Below, piece after piece: positions 8,032 through 17,126 of a stretch of 64,000 nt of DNA. Position 1 is the stretch's first letter, and each line of letters starts with the position of its first letter. A program made the position numbers and the translations under genes. The notes beneath the pieces were generated by a model. That model was not told where the DNA came from. It worked only from the letters and a program-made list of their open reading frames with translations, and made no database searches. The DNA lies in NCBI RefSeq assembly GCF_049801075.1, contig NZ_JBNAGG010000007.1, positions 35,293 through 99,292 of the forward strand. The letters are read 5' to 3'. This DNA comes from Maritalea sp049801075. Lineage in GTDB: Bacteria; Pseudomonadota; Alphaproteobacteria; Rhizobiales; Devosiaceae.

Positions 8032-8799
8032 TTATGAGGACGGCCCCTTGGCCGCCAATTCGGTGTTGGGTTCGGTGAGTGTTGATTTGGGCATGCTCAG
8101 TCGCGCCCGATAAGATCGTGCAAGGTGCCGATCCATAATATTGGTGGCAGTCACCACATCGCCATCCAAAATTGCTTGGTAGATCGACCGATGTTCTTCA
8201 TAGGCCATCGTGTCATATTTGATAGGGTCCGCTGCAGGCACGCGCCCGGCCAACAATGCGCTCACAAACATGTCGTGCAGTTTGAGAATGATCGGGTTGC
8301 CGAGCACCGAAACAATCGCGCGGTGAAACGCAATATCTGTTTCGGCAAAATCGCTGCTGCCGATTGACTTGTAATTATTCTCTAATGCGGCTTGCAGTTT
8401 GGTGATTTGAACGTTGTCAGCTTTAAGCGCGGCTTCGCGCGCCGCCCCAGCTTCAATGAACTGACGCATCTGCTCCAAATGCGCACCGCTTTCTGCATCG
8501 CCCAAAATTTCGCGTAGGTGCAACCCAGTAGTTTGCAAAACGGTTTGAATGGATGGTCGCGCTGCCCGGGGGCGCCGGCCAGAGCCAGTTTCAACATATC
8601 CGCGCATTTGCATTTGCGCCAGGGCTTCGCGCACGGTCGGGCGAGAAGCGGAGAAGCGATCGCATAGGTCACGCTCCGTGGGCAAGGCATCATCAAGCGC
8701 GATGTACCCCTCCCGAATTTCACTGATCAAAGCATCAGCAATCACGTCGGCGGCACGACGCGTATCTTTGTGCTGATGTTCAATATCCCGTAAAGGCAT
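8032..8799 (-). CDS. nanR: GntR/FCD-family regulator of sialic-acid catabolism
   Basis: This 255-residue regulator has an N-terminal winged helix (about 15-80: LPTERDLCDRFSASRPTVREALAQMQMRGYV) and a C-terminal all-helical FCD ligand domain. The FCD metal ligands are visible as D-x3-H in ETDIAFHRAIV, then EEHRSIYQAI and DRHLARSY. FCD-type NanR proteins bind sialic acid and release a TGGT-N3-ACCA operator. Exactly such a site lies 88 bases upstream, between this gene and nanA. It heads the siaPQM-nanEK operon. Calling it NanR is by context; the domain family is certain. Confidence 0.88.
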   Translation of the reverse strand: MPLRDIEHQHKDTRRAADVIADALISEIREGYIALDDALPTERDLCDRFSASRPTVREALAQMQMRGYVETGSGRRPRAARPSIQTVLQTTGLHLREILGDAESGAHLEQMRQFIEAGAAREAALKADNVQITKLQAALENNYKSIGSSDFAETDIAFHRAIVSVLGNPIILKLHDMFVSALLAGRVPAADPIKYDTMAYEEHRSIYQAILDGDVVTATNIMDRHLARSYRARLSMPKSTLTEPNTELAAKGPSS

Positions 8800-8886
8800 C
8801 TATTCCTCCTTATTTGGCAAGCTGATGCTCTGATAGATACGCCGTTGCACATCTGGCCGCAAGCTTTTGCCTTACCAATTTTTACT

Positions 8887-8901
8887 TTTGGTATTACCAA
8901 A
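8887..8901. promoter_or_regulatory. NanR operator
   Basis: TTTGGTATTACCAAA has seven-base arms around one central base and contains TGGT-ATT-ACCA, the exact TNGT-N3-ACNA form bound by FCD-type GntR regulators. On the minus strand it sits downstream of a TTGACA (8916-8911), in the spacer and -10 zone of the nanR promoter. On the plus strand it ends nine bases before the nanA -35. One bound dimer could therefore repress both directions. A half-site TACCAA is also present at 8873-8878. Confidence 0.72.
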
Positions 8902-8909
8902 TAAAATAA

Positions 8910-8938
8910 TTGTCAAACTAAAACTTGTGATTTAGATA
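8910..8938 (+). promoter_or_regulatory. Probable nanA promoter
   Basis: TTGTCA (8910-8915) and TAGATA (8933-8938) are separated by 17 bases, giving a transcript start near 8945 and a leader of about 60 bases before nanA. The complementary strand of the -35 reads TTGACA, serving nanR, so the two promoters interlock over the operator. Confidence 0.55.
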
Positions 8939-9007
8939 TATTTGGAATAGCAAAATGGTCGAGTGGCGCGAATTTGCGCAAATGGCCTTGATAATTTGGA
9001 GGTTAGA

Positions 9008-9910
9008 ATGAAAACCCAACTGAGCGGCATGTATGCGGCCCTCATCACAGCGATGAACGACGATCAAGCCTATTGTGCTGAGCGGCAGAAATCCGTGACA
9101 AAAGCAGTGCTCAATCAAGGTTTAGATGGTCTTTATGTTGGGGGCAGCAGTGGCGAATCTGGTCTGCTCAACGTGGACGAATTGTTAGACCAACAACAAA
9201 TTGTTGCCGAAACCGCCCAAAATCAGAAGCAAAAACTTATTGCTCATGTAGGCGCGCCAAATTTGCGCGATTCTATTGCGTTGGCCAAAAATGCTGCCCG
9301 GTTGGGATTTGATGGTCTCTCGGCTTTGCCCCCACATGCCTATCCGTTTACTGACGGTGAGATTATCGCTTATTACCGCGACCTCGCGGCAGCGACCGAT
9401 CTGCCGATGATCGTTTATGAAGTGCCGGTGCGGACCAATCGTCCGCTACCCCTGCCCGTCTTGTCGGAGATTTTGACCTTGCCCAACGTTGCAGGCATGA
9501 AGTTCACCTCAAATGATCTGTTTAAATTCAGCCAGCTCAAAGCAGCACACCCGGACAAAATTGTTTATTTCGGTTTTGATGAAATCTATCTCAGTGCAGG
9601 CGCTTTGGGCGCCGATGGCGGGATTGGGTCCACCTATAATGTGATGGGCAAACTCTATGCTGCGCTGAATGATGCCATCAAAGCGAGCGACTTGGCCAAG
9701 GCCCAGGAGCTTCAATCCATCTCCCAACAATTTGTCACTGACCTACTCGAAATCGGCGTCTTGCCTGGCATCAAAGCCATCATGCACGCCCGCGGCATCG
9801 CCGCCGGCCCCACCCGCGCCCCTTTGCAGCCACTGAGCCCGCAAATCGATCAAATCGCCAACCGCATGGCCACCGACCCACGCTACACGCCGTGGCTGAT
9901 CAGTGCTTAG
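9008..9910 (+). CDS. nanA: N-acetylneuraminate lyase
   Basis: NanA cleaves N-acetylneuraminate to ManNAc and pyruvate, the first cytosolic step. The 300-residue DHDPS-type barrel has GGSSGESGLL (carboxylate loop), the tyrosine in MIVYEVPVRTN, and the Schiff-base lysine in AGMKFTSND. GADGGIGSTYNVMG is also typical. The ATG at 9008 follows TTGGAGG; the earlier in-frame start at 8963 has no RBS and adds 15 atypical residues. The gene is divergent from nanR and its product feeds NanK and NanE. Related dihydrodipicolinate synthases are excluded by the nan context and the YEVPVRT and STYN features. Confidence 0.92.
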   Translation: MKTQLSGMYAALITAMNDDQAYCAERQKSVTKAVLNQGLDGLYVGGSSGESGLLNVDELLDQQQIVAETAQNQKQKLIAHVGAPNLRDSIALAKNAARLGFDGLSALPPHAYPFTDGEIIAYYRDLAAATDLPMIVYEVPVRTNRPLPLPVLSEILTLPNVAGMKFTSNDLFKFSQLKAAHPDKIVYFGFDEIYLSAGALGADGGIGSTYNVMGKLYAALNDAIKASDLAKAQELQSISQQFVTDLLEIGVLPGIKAIMHARGIAAGPTRAPLQPLSPQIDQIANRMATDPRYTPWLISA

Positions 9911-10000
9911 AATGGTGGGGGCGGCCGTACAACTCGCACTGCTGCCCCAAGCAAACTCCCAGGGAGCGACACACCGGGCTATCGAGCAACAGGGTATCGA

Positions 10001-11275
10001 CTAGCGTTTGCTGCCTAAAAAGCAAACAAAAAGCCAAAAATACGTGATAAACCCATTACTAAATCCGATAGGGGTATTGACCAAACTTAACAGGATTCCA
10101 AATGTGACGAAGGGGGTGATTAACCGCCACCTTGTATCGTCGCCTCGCCTAGCATTCCGAAAGACATATCCGCTGGCCCATCCCCAAAAGAAAGTGACCA
10201 ACAATCCTCCAAAGAGGAAGTCCACATATAAAGAGCCGAAAGCTGAAGGGAAGAATCCATAGGTTCCAATTTCGATCAAGCCTTCATTGCTGTTCGGCAT
10301 AAATCCAATGTCAATTTGCCGCCAAAAAGCAGCGATTACATCGACGCCATACGAACCCAACATTGGTCCGGCTGAATATTCAGAGAAGATGATACTGGCA
10401 ATCAACTCACCCTGTGTGTAATACCAGCTAAACACGAATATTAGATATGTATTCTTTACGCCGAAGATCGATTCCATTCTGTTCGCAGCATCTTCATTAA
10501 AGGTTACACCCCAATTTTGACCTGCTAATTTCAGCATTTCATCAGTGCCGCCAACAAATGATGCGCGCACGATAAATACATTTACAAAATATATGACGCC
10601 CACTACAAACAAGGCAATTGCTAGTAAAATCAATCCTTTAGGTAAAAAGTCATACTTCTTCCACCCACGTTTTCTACCTGCAGCTTCCATCGCCCCTCTG
10701 GTCAAGACAGCTAGCAAGAAGTACAGCATCGTAGAAAATATCGACGTTCTCCCCCCCAACACCATTGCCGCTAAAATCGCAGGCAATATGCCGAAAGCAA
10801 CGATCAACCAAATAGGCGTCCGCTTTGAATAAATAATACTCCAGACAAGATAAACGTAGCTTACGGGGTATGTCAGAAATCCAAACTTAAAAAACAAGGA
10901 ACTTGACAATGCCTCCCCTTGCAACACGGCCTGCGCACGACCAGACCTATTGCTGTAAGCTTCGCTTAGGTTAAAGCCGAATTCTTGGAAAAAAAACAAG
11001 TCAATAGCTAGGCAAATTGATGCAACCGCTGAAATGGTCGCAAGAAACAATCCAATCTTACTGGTCGAACTTGGAGGCCGCGAAGGTTGAATCTTTTTGG
11101 GCGCCAATCGATGTGAAGATATGGAACCAATACAAAATGTGGCAATGAACAGCACCAAAATTAAGGCCCCATAAAGGGAGAACTTTTTGGTTAAAAATTC
11201 ATATGGCAAAACGATAAATGCGAGGCCACCCAATCCCCAGACCACTATCATCAATAAAGCTGGATGAACCCGCAT
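10001..11275 (-). CDS. Oligosaccharide repeat-unit polymerase (Wzy-like)
   Basis: This 424-residue inner-membrane protein has about 11 hydrophobic helices and a long periplasmic loop (about 235-320) containing NSNEGLIEIGTYGFFPS, followed by GSLYVDFLFGGLLVTFFWG. This layout matches O-antigen polymerases that join lipid-linked repeat units in the periplasm. Wzy proteins are poorly conserved, so the call rests on topology, those late motifs and its position at the end of a polysaccharide operon. Base composition is AT-richer than the nan genes to its left. A second candidate of this type lies at 28475. Confidence 0.75.
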   Translation of the reverse strand: MRVHPALLMIVVWGLGGLAFIVLPYEFLTKKFSLYGALILVLFIATFCIGSISSHRLAPKKIQPSRPPSSTSKIGLFLATISAVASICLAIDLFFFQEFGFNLSEAYSNRSGRAQAVLQGEALSSSLFFKFGFLTYPVSYVYLVWSIIYSKRTPIWLIVAFGILPAILAAMVLGGRTSIFSTMLYFLLAVLTRGAMEAAGRKRGWKKYDFLPKGLILLAIALFVVGVIYFVNVFIVRASFVGGTDEMLKLAGQNWGVTFNEDAANRMESIFGVKNTYLIFVFSWYYTQGELIASIIFSEYSAGPMLGSYGVDVIAAFWRQIDIGFMPNSNEGLIEIGTYGFFPSAFGSLYVDFLFGGLLVTFFWGWASGYVFRNARRGDDTRWRLITPFVTFGILLSLVNTPIGFSNGFITYFWLFVCFLGSKR

Positions 11276-11359
11276 ATTTCCTACCTACTTTGGTCTGTCA
11301 TTAGATCGTCGCACACCACTGACAATGCCATAGCAAATAGGTGGAATCATTCGCGCTTG

Positions 11360-11923
11360 TTAGTGACTTATTCCTGACCGTTTCAACACATAAATACTTG
11401 TTAAAAGTATAATTTTAAAATCTAACATCAGCGACATATTTTCGAGATAGTAGCGGTCTAGGTCCACTTTCCCTTCAATCGATATATGATCCCGACCGTT
11501 TATCTGCGCCCATCCAGTCAGTCCTGGTTTGAGTGTGTGCACATTGCATTCTGTACGAAGTTTAATAAGGTCGTCCTGATTGAACAGCGCGGGACGCGGG
11601 CCCACAAAGCTCATCTTACCACTTAGGATTGAATATAACTGTGGTAGTTCATCCAATGAGGTTTGACGCAAAAACTTACCAACCGGGGTAACCATGTAAT
11701 CCGCATCAGCGAGTTTGTGCGTTGCAACAATTGGCGTCCCAATATACATGCTTCTAAATTTTGGCATGTAGAACAATCGGTTGTCTTTCCCTACCCGTTC
11801 CGACCAAAACAATATTGGCCCTTCAGACGTAAACTTCACCCAAGCGGCAATGATTATTCCTGGAACAATCAAAACGACAAGGAAAATGCTGCCCAAAATT
11901 ATGTCAAATGCACGTTTAAGCAT
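11360..11923 (-). CDS. Monotopic phosphoglycosyl transferase (bacterial sugar transferase)
   Basis: The enzyme loads the first sugar phosphate of the repeat unit onto undecaprenyl phosphate. At 187 residues it is the short, PglC-like form with one re-entrant N-terminal membrane helix (about 7-30). Catalytic DE is in TSLDELPQL. Other signatures are RVGKDNRLFYMPKFRSM, SFVGPRPAL and LKPGLTGWAQINGRD. Its start overlaps the end of the aminotransferase gene by eight bases. Short PGTs often use UDP-diNAcBac or UDP-QuiNAc-type sugars, and the WbpV-like reductase at 16170 could make such a substrate. Confidence 0.93.
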   Translation of the reverse strand: MLKRAFDIILGSIFLVVLIVPGIIIAAWVKFTSEGPILFWSERVGKDNRLFYMPKFRSMYIGTPIVATHKLADADYMVTPVGKFLRQTSLDELPQLYSILSGKMSFVGPRPALFNQDDLIKLRTECNVHTLKPGLTGWAQINGRDHISIEGKVDLDRYYLENMSLMLDFKIILLTSIYVLKRSGISH

Positions 11924-13382
11924 CTAGGCACCGTCTTAAGTTCAAACACACTCTCGCAATATCCTCCTCCTTCATAGAAGTGCCGGAGGGCAGGCAAATA
12001 CCCGTATTATACAATTCTTCAGACACATTTTTGTTTCCAGCAGAATACATTTTGGATTTCTCAAACAGGGGCTGAAGATGCAGCGGCTTCCATACCGGGC
12101 GAGCCTCAATCAATTCACCATCAAGACAAGCCAACAATTCGCGAAGTGCGACGCCAGACTTCGATGCATCAATTGTACAAACAGATAGCCACCGATTTGA
12201 AAAGCTCCAATTCGGCTCGGGCATCCAACTTATTTCCGATCGGTCTGAAAGCTCAGAAACATATAAATCGAAAAGTTCGCGACGTTTTGCAACACGCTCG
12301 TCCAAAACACGCAACTGACCGCGTCCCACCCCTGCAAGAATGTTGCTCATGCGGTAGTTATATCCCACGACGCGATGCTCATAATGAACTTCAGGTTCCC
12401 TTGCCTGTGTAGACAGGAACCGCGCTCTCGATATCAGGTCTTCATCGTCAGATACCAACATTCCACCACCTGATGTTGTGATGATCTTGTTGCCATTAAA
12501 TGAATAGACCCCCAGCTTTCCAAAGGTGCCGCTTTGCTGTCCTTTATACTTTGCGCCTAACGACTCGGCAGCATCCTCAATAATAGGAACTCCAAACTGA
12601 TTGGCGACGTCCAACAACGCATCAATATTTGCGCTCTGGCCGTAGAGATTGACGACTATGATCGCTTTCGGAAGCCGATCTTCGGATTTGGCTGCTAGCA
12701 GCGCGCGCTCCAATGCCCGGGGGCACATATTCCAGCTCTCAAGCTCGGAGTCGATGAAAACGGGCTCAGCACCTTGATATAAGATTGGATTTGCAGAAGC
12801 GACAAACGTCAAGCTCGAACAAAACACGACGTCGCCCCTCTCCACCCCTAGCACGACCAAGGCGAGATGGAGTGCTGCTGTTCCGGACGAGGTAGCTGCC
12901 GCCGCCTTGCAGCCTAAATAGTCACAAATTTCTTGTTCAAAACCATTTACATTTGGTCCAAGCGGGGCGATCCAATTTGTTTTGAATGCATCGTCAATAT
13001 AGGTCCGCTCCAATTCTCCCATATGTGGCGCGGAGAGAAATATTCGTTTACTTAAGGTACGCCGATCATACAAATCGACAAGATGTCCATTGGCATCCAC
13101 GATTGGCAGGTGATCCAACCCTTTAGCATCCATTAGTGCCAATGCATCCTTTCGGGTAGTTGTTTGATCACCGATTGTGGAATTTTGTTGTGGCAACATT
13201 GACATCTCGTCTTCCAACGAAACACCCGACAATATCAAACGCCGGAGGTCACCGTCCGTCACTGTCCGTTCTACACGCCCATCATCATCGACTAAAATTG
13301 CGATGCCTTTTCCGTGCTGATCAATCACCTCGAGTGCTTTTCGAAGAGTCATTGTGTTTGTAACACAGTATTTTTGCATCAA
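11916..13382 (-). CDS. CBS-pair domain fused to DegT/DnrJ-type sugar aminotransferase (LegC-like)
   Basis: Two CBS domains occupy residues 1 to about 115. A full PLP-dependent sugar aminotransferase follows (about 119-488): SSGTAALHLAL binds PLP phosphate, Asp270 in IIEDAAESLGA holds the ring nitrogen, and Lys299 in SFNGNKIITTSGGGM forms the Schiff base. Such enzymes aminate a 4-keto sugar nucleotide; the closest role in this context is LegC/PglE, giving a 4-amino-4,6-dideoxy sugar. In known legionaminic pathways the CBS pair is attached to a nucleotidyltransferase (PtmE), not to the aminotransferase. It is 10 bases from neuD. No 4,6-dehydratase of the LegB type was found in the window. Confidence 0.88.
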   Translation of the reverse strand: MMQKYCVTNTMTLRKALEVIDQHGKGIAILVDDDGRVERTVTDGDLRRLILSGVSLEDEMSMLPQQNSTIGDQTTTRKDALALMDAKGLDHLPIVDANGHLVDLYDRRTLSKRIFLSAPHMGELERTYIDDAFKTNWIAPLGPNVNGFEQEICDYLGCKAAAATSSGTAALHLALVVLGVERGDVVFCSSLTFVASANPILYQGAEPVFIDSELESWNMCPRALERALLAAKSEDRLPKAIIVVNLYGQSANIDALLDVANQFGVPIIEDAAESLGAKYKGQQSGTFGKLGVYSFNGNKIITTSGGGMLVSDDEDLISRARFLSTQAREPEVHYEHRVVGYNYRMSNILAGVGRGQLRVLDERVAKRRELFDLYVSELSDRSEISWMPEPNWSFSNRWLSVCTIDASKSGVALRELLACLDGELIEARPVWKPLHLQPLFEKSKMYSAGNKNVSEELYNTGICLPSGTSMKEEDIARVCLNLRRCLDA

Positions 13383-13392
13383 AATTCCTTGT

Positions 13393-14001
13393 TCATGAAG
13401 CTTGTGAAGCCCCGATCCATATTGCGCGATTTGGAACGTGCTTCGTCACAACGGATCCAGCACCAACTATCACGTCTGAGCCAACTTCTATTCCTGGCAG
13501 AACGACAGCACCCGCGCCCACTAATGTCCTATCGCCGACAACAACATTGCCCCCTAGAATGGCGCCCGGTGCGATATGACTGAAGCGGCCCATTTTGCAA
13601 TCATGATCAACCACGCAATTGTGATTCACTATACTGCCCGCCCCTACTTCCGCATCAGCGGATACAACAGCACCACAAGCAATGAAACTTCCCTCTTGAA
13701 TACAAGCGGTGTTGTCAATCATTGCTGATGGCGAGCACACAGCAACAAAGCGTCCATTTTTTTCAAGGCATCTAAGTGCCAAGTTTTGTCTGGACGTGTT
13801 ATCTCCAATCGCTACGTGAAATCCATTATCTGCAAGATCATCGGGTATTCCAGGTCCAAGAATTTCATGTTCGCGAAAGGAACCGCCAACTCTTTCCAAT
13901 TTTTCATCGACAAAGGACACTTGTTCGCTGTTTTTTCCATGCATCAAAATTGCGCCATACACTACTTTCGCATGTCCGCCCGTGCCAAATAAGTAAATCA
14001 T
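13393..14001 (-). CDS. NeuD/PglD-family acyltransferase (LegH-like)
   Basis: The 202-residue protein has a short Rossmann-like N-terminus (MIYLFGTGGHAKVVYG) and a C-terminal left-handed beta helix of hexapeptide repeats (about 85-195: GSFIACGAVVSADAEVGAG, VVVGDRTLVGAGAVV). The catalytic histidine is probably in CVVDHDCKMG. It transfers an acetyl group from acetyl-CoA either to the 4-amino group made by the preceding aminotransferase (LegH role) or to a finished nonulosonic acid (NeuD role). Sequence alone does not decide. It touches neuC by one base. Confidence 0.88.
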   Translation of the reverse strand: MIYLFGTGGHAKVVYGAILMHGKNSEQVSFVDEKLERVGGSFREHEILGPGIPDDLADNGFHVAIGDNTSRQNLALRCLEKNGRFVAVCSPSAMIDNTACIQEGSFIACGAVVSADAEVGAGSIVNHNCVVDHDCKMGRFSHIAPGAILGGNVVVGDRTLVGAGAVVLPGIEVGSDVIVGAGSVVTKHVPNRAIWIGASQAS

Positions 14002-15128
14002 TAATAACTCAACATTTTAGGGTGATCCCGCACAGAATAAAACTTTGACTTTAGTAGCTGGTGTATCCTTCGGCCGGCTTCTCCATTGCCATATATGTTT
14101 TTTTCTTCAAATTTTCCTTTTTCGCCCATCGCTTCCAAAGCTGAAAATATCTCATCCTCGCTTGGCTCAACATCCATAATATTACTGTTGCGCTCTCTCA
14201 ATGATTGTCGAGTCCCCACATTAATGACTGGTGTGCCAAAACTTGCTGCCTCGATTATTCCTGCACTTGAATTTCCAACCATCACTTCGACATGTTCCAT
14301 GAAGCTCAAGAAGTCATGGCGCGGTATATGTTTGAGCCTAATGATGCGTTTGTCATTGGCGCCATCGAGGGCCGCGCGAATTGCGTCGCTTCCGGCATCG
14401 GCGTTTGGTTCCACCAATACAACTTGCCAATGTCCTTTGCGCAAAGCATTTAAAATTTCTATTGTTTGAGTGTCAGCATTTCGCATTTCATGCGTAACCG
14501 GGTGAAACACCATTAAAGCGGTACGAATTCCACTTTTTAAGCCATACTTTGACCAAAGATCAATTCGAGAGGTTGATCGATGATCATAAATTTCATCTAG
14601 CCCTGGCGCACCTGTTACAAAGACTTTTTCTGTCTCTTCTCCCATACTCAAAAGTCGCTGCGCTGCTTCTTTTGTGGAAGTAAAGTGCAAATGAGAGAGC
14701 TTTGAGATTGCATGCCGAACGGGTTCATCTATCGTTCCTGACCGCTCTCCGCCATGAATGTGCGCGACCAGAATATCTTGATGGATGGCAGCAATAGCTG
14801 CTGCCAACATTTCACCACGATCTCCCAAAATTAACACAATATCTGGATTATGCCGCTCAAAGATCTTCGCAAAATTGGAAGTCATCTCTCCAATCGCTAT
14901 CGCCATCGTTGCTCCAGTTGACGGTGCAAGTTCAACCGGCACCTTTGCAACAATGTCGAAGCCCTCTGCAACTATTTCGCGCAACGTTTCCCCATAGCTG
15001 GAGACGAGGTGCATTCCCGTCGCAACAACCCCTAGGTCCAATTCATCGTCTCGATGTAATCGAGAAAGTGTACCTTTAATCAATCCAAAGTCGGCGCGTG
15101 TGCCAGAAACATAGAGTATCTTAAGCAT
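14001..15128 (-). CDS. neuC: UDP-GlcNAc 2-epimerase (hydrolysing), NeuC/LegG type
   Basis: This 375-residue GT-B-fold enzyme converts a UDP-HexNAc to the free 2-epimer (ManNAc or its 4-acetamido-6-deoxy analogue) with loss of UDP. Markers: VSGTRADFGLIKGTL, ILGDRGEMLAAA, HIHGGERSGTIDEPVRHAISKLSHLHF, and the C-terminal VGNSSAGIIEAASFGTPVINVGTRQ. The last is the nucleotide-binding loop. The hydrolysing subclass is supported by the GGERSGTIDE segment and the next-door neuB. If the substrate is UDP-GlcNAc it is NeuC, otherwise LegG. It overlaps neuB by eight bases. Confidence 0.92.
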   Translation of the reverse strand: MLKILYVSGTRADFGLIKGTLSRLHRDDELDLGVVATGMHLVSSYGETLREIVAEGFDIVAKVPVELAPSTGATMAIAIGEMTSNFAKIFERHNPDIVLILGDRGEMLAAAIAAIHQDILVAHIHGGERSGTIDEPVRHAISKLSHLHFTSTKEAAQRLLSMGEETEKVFVTGAPGLDEIYDHRSTSRIDLWSKYGLKSGIRTALMVFHPVTHEMRNADTQTIEILNALRKGHWQVVLVEPNADAGSDAIRAALDGANDKRIIRLKHIPRHDFLSFMEHVEVMVGNSSAGIIEAASFGTPVINVGTRQSLRERNSNIMDVEPSEDEIFSALEAMGEKGKFEEKNIYGNGEAGRRIHQLLKSKFYSVRDHPKMLSY

Positions 15129-16170
15129 CCAGGATCGGCCCGCTTAGATTATCCCATTGCAAACTTTCACCCGCCGCCACTGAGCTTAGAAGTGTACGGC
15201 CCACAACTGCATCAAAATATTTTGGTTCAATTCCATCTGCGGGGCGTAGAATATCGATCATCGTCTCATCTAAAATTTCGCCGGCTTCCAAGTTTCTTTT
15301 TGCTTTAATACTTCGGCGCGCAAGCATACGCATCTCAATTTCAGACTGCGTCGGCTGTTTCACGTCTGAACCTAGAGCGCGTTCAATATCTCTTATCTGG
15401 TCCACCATTTGAGTAAGCTCAGGCAGTTCCAGAGAGGATTGGTGGTCTGGCCCCTCCATATTTCTATCGAGCGTAAAATGCTTTTCGATAATAGACGCTC
15501 CCAAAGCAACCGCCCCCACACTAACAAGTGTTCCTTGCGTGTGGTCCGAATATCCGACCGGGAGGCCCGTTTGTTTGGCAATCGTCTGAAGCGCCAGCAA
15601 ATTTACATCCCCTAGCGCGGTCGGATAGTTTGATGTGCAATGCAATATTGTACAAAATTCTGCTAGTGGAGTTGTCAAACCTGAATCTTCAAGTACACCT
15701 TTGACTACCGCTACCGCCTCATGAATTTCACCTGAGGTTGCCATTCCTGTCGACAAAATCATTGGCTTACCAAATGTTGCCAACTCTCGAAGAAATTTGT
15801 GATTTATCAGCTCACCTGAAGGCACTTTAATTCGCTTCATGCCTGCTTCGACCAGAAATTTTGCAGCATCGATATCGAAGGGGGTCGATAGGAATTCAAT
15901 GCCACACTGTTTCGAATGAACGATTAGTCTTTCAAAAGTGGCGTTATCAAACTCCAATGCCTTGAGCATTTCAAATTGAGACCCCTCACCCGTGGTGTCC
16001 TGTTGATATTGGGCTTTGGGCGCATTTTTGCCAGCAAGTTTTTCGGCCGAGAATGTTTGAAACTTAATTGCATCGGCACCAGCATTCGCCGCTCCCTCAA
16101 TCAACATCTTGGCAAGCCGTTCACTTCCGTTGTGATTAACTCCAGCTTCCGCAATTATATAAGTGCGCAT
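15121..16170 (-). CDS. neuB: N-acetylneuraminate/legionaminate synthase
   Basis: NeuB condenses phosphoenolpyruvate with ManNAc or a 6-deoxy-diacetamido analogue to make the nine-carbon acid. The 349-residue protein has the NeuB barrel (YIIAEAGVNHNGSERLAKMLIEGA; KFQTFSAEKL; STPFDIDAAKFLV; STGMATSGEI; YSDHTQG) and a C-terminal SAF antifreeze-like domain (KAKRNLEAGEILDETM). The ATG at 16170 is preceded by AAAGGAG and shares one base with the stop of the upstream gene (TGATG), so I reject a start 60 bases earlier. The sequence does not separate sialic, legionaminic and related products. Confidence 0.92.
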   Translation of the reverse strand: MRTYIIAEAGVNHNGSERLAKMLIEGAANAGADAIKFQTFSAEKLAGKNAPKAQYQQDTTGEGSQFEMLKALEFDNATFERLIVHSKQCGIEFLSTPFDIDAAKFLVEAGMKRIKVPSGELINHKFLRELATFGKPMILSTGMATSGEIHEAVAVVKGVLEDSGLTTPLAEFCTILHCTSNYPTALGDVNLLALQTIAKQTGLPVGYSDHTQGTLVSVGAVALGASIIEKHFTLDRNMEGPDHQSSLELPELTQMVDQIRDIERALGSDVKQPTQSEIEMRMLARRSIKAKRNLEAGEILDETMIDILRPADGIEPKYFDAVVGRTLLSSVAAGESLQWDNLSGPILDA

Positions 16171-17099
16171 CAATTCTCCTTTGGGTTTCTGGACGCCGTC
16201 CAGCCCAATACTTTTTCGGTGAGGCTGCAATCAACCTCTAAATCGCCAGTTAGCTGATTCAGCAATTTTGTTTTGCCCATGGCCAACAATATAGCGCGTA
16301 AAAACAAAATAGGCAGGGGCAACATTCTCGCTCGTAGATCCACCAAATCTGCAACTTGCTCAACAAGCCCACATGTGGAAACCGGGTTTTGTTCTGACAC
16401 AAGAAAAATATTCCCTGGCGCGCTGGGATGATAGGCACAAGTTTTTACGAGAGAAAACAAGGTATCAAGCTTTACGTACGATCTTCGGTTCTCAGTCAAC
16501 TGGCCAAATGGAATTGGAAATCCTTTGGAAATCCAATTGGCGATTGTTTTTATATTACCGACCGGAGGTGCACCAACAATAATTGGAGGGCGAATGATAA
16601 CAACCTCGATGTTCAACTTTGATGACAAGGCCAGAATTTCCTGTTCAGCCTCAAACTTTGAAATAGCATATGCAGCTTGAGGAGCAGGCATATCTCCCGG
16701 GCGAAATGGCACACCATGTGTTTGTTCACCATTCACGCCTATGCTCGAAATGAAAATGAAACGTCTAACGCCACTCGCTGCGGCCTGACGCAACAATTTG
16801 ACTGTTCCGTTTACGTTTACCTCTCTAAACCGATCAAGAAGTTCCTCATCCTCGCCTGCCTTGATGTGGGCCAAACCCGCACAATGTACGACGGTATCGG
16901 TTTCACCCAATACGCTCGTCAGGTCATTCAAATCGGGCAATGTCCCCATTCGAACATAACTTATCATTTCAGTATCTGCACTGTTTCCTGCGCGGGTGCC
17001 TGCAAATACTTTGGCACCGGCACTGACGAACCCATGCATCATCGCTCGGCCAACACAGCCATTCGCGCCAGTAATAAATATTGCGTTTCTTTTTGACAT
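16170..17099 (-). CDS. Extended SDR sugar-nucleotide reductase/epimerase (WbpV-like)
   Basis: The 309-residue cytosolic enzyme has the NAD(P) loop ITGANGCVGRAMMHGF, VVHCAGLAHI, the SSIGVNGE active-site region and the catalytic Tyr-Lys in AAYAISKFEAEQ. The C-terminus (RRSYVKLDTLFSLV; PVSTCGLVEQVADL) matches reductases such as WbpV that make UDP-QuiNAc, and partly UDP-glucose 4-epimerases. It is the only extended SDR reductase candidate in the island, so it could also reduce the keto sugar from Gmd/RmlC. It is translationally coupled to neuB. Confidence 0.8.
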   Translation of the reverse strand: MSKRNAIFITGANGCVGRAMMHGFVSAGAKVFAGTRAGNSADTEMISYVRMGTLPDLNDLTSVLGETDTVVHCAGLAHIKAGEDEELLDRFREVNVNGTVKLLRQAAASGVRRFIFISSIGVNGEQTHGVPFRPGDMPAPQAAYAISKFEAEQEILALSSKLNIEVVIIRPPIIVGAPPVGNIKTIANWISKGFPIPFGQLTENRRSYVKLDTLFSLVKTCAYHPSAPGNIFLVSEQNPVSTCGLVEQVADLVDLRARMLPLPILFLRAILLAMGKTKLLNQLTGDLEVDCSLTEKVLGWTASRNPKEN

Positions 17100-17126
17100 A
17101 TTAGCAGATTCCAGCGGTTAGCTTTT

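Noticed and set aside
9920..9954. Hairpin GGGGCGGC/GCTGCCCC after nanA as terminator
   Set aside because: One mismatch, 16-base loop and no T-run; not convincing.
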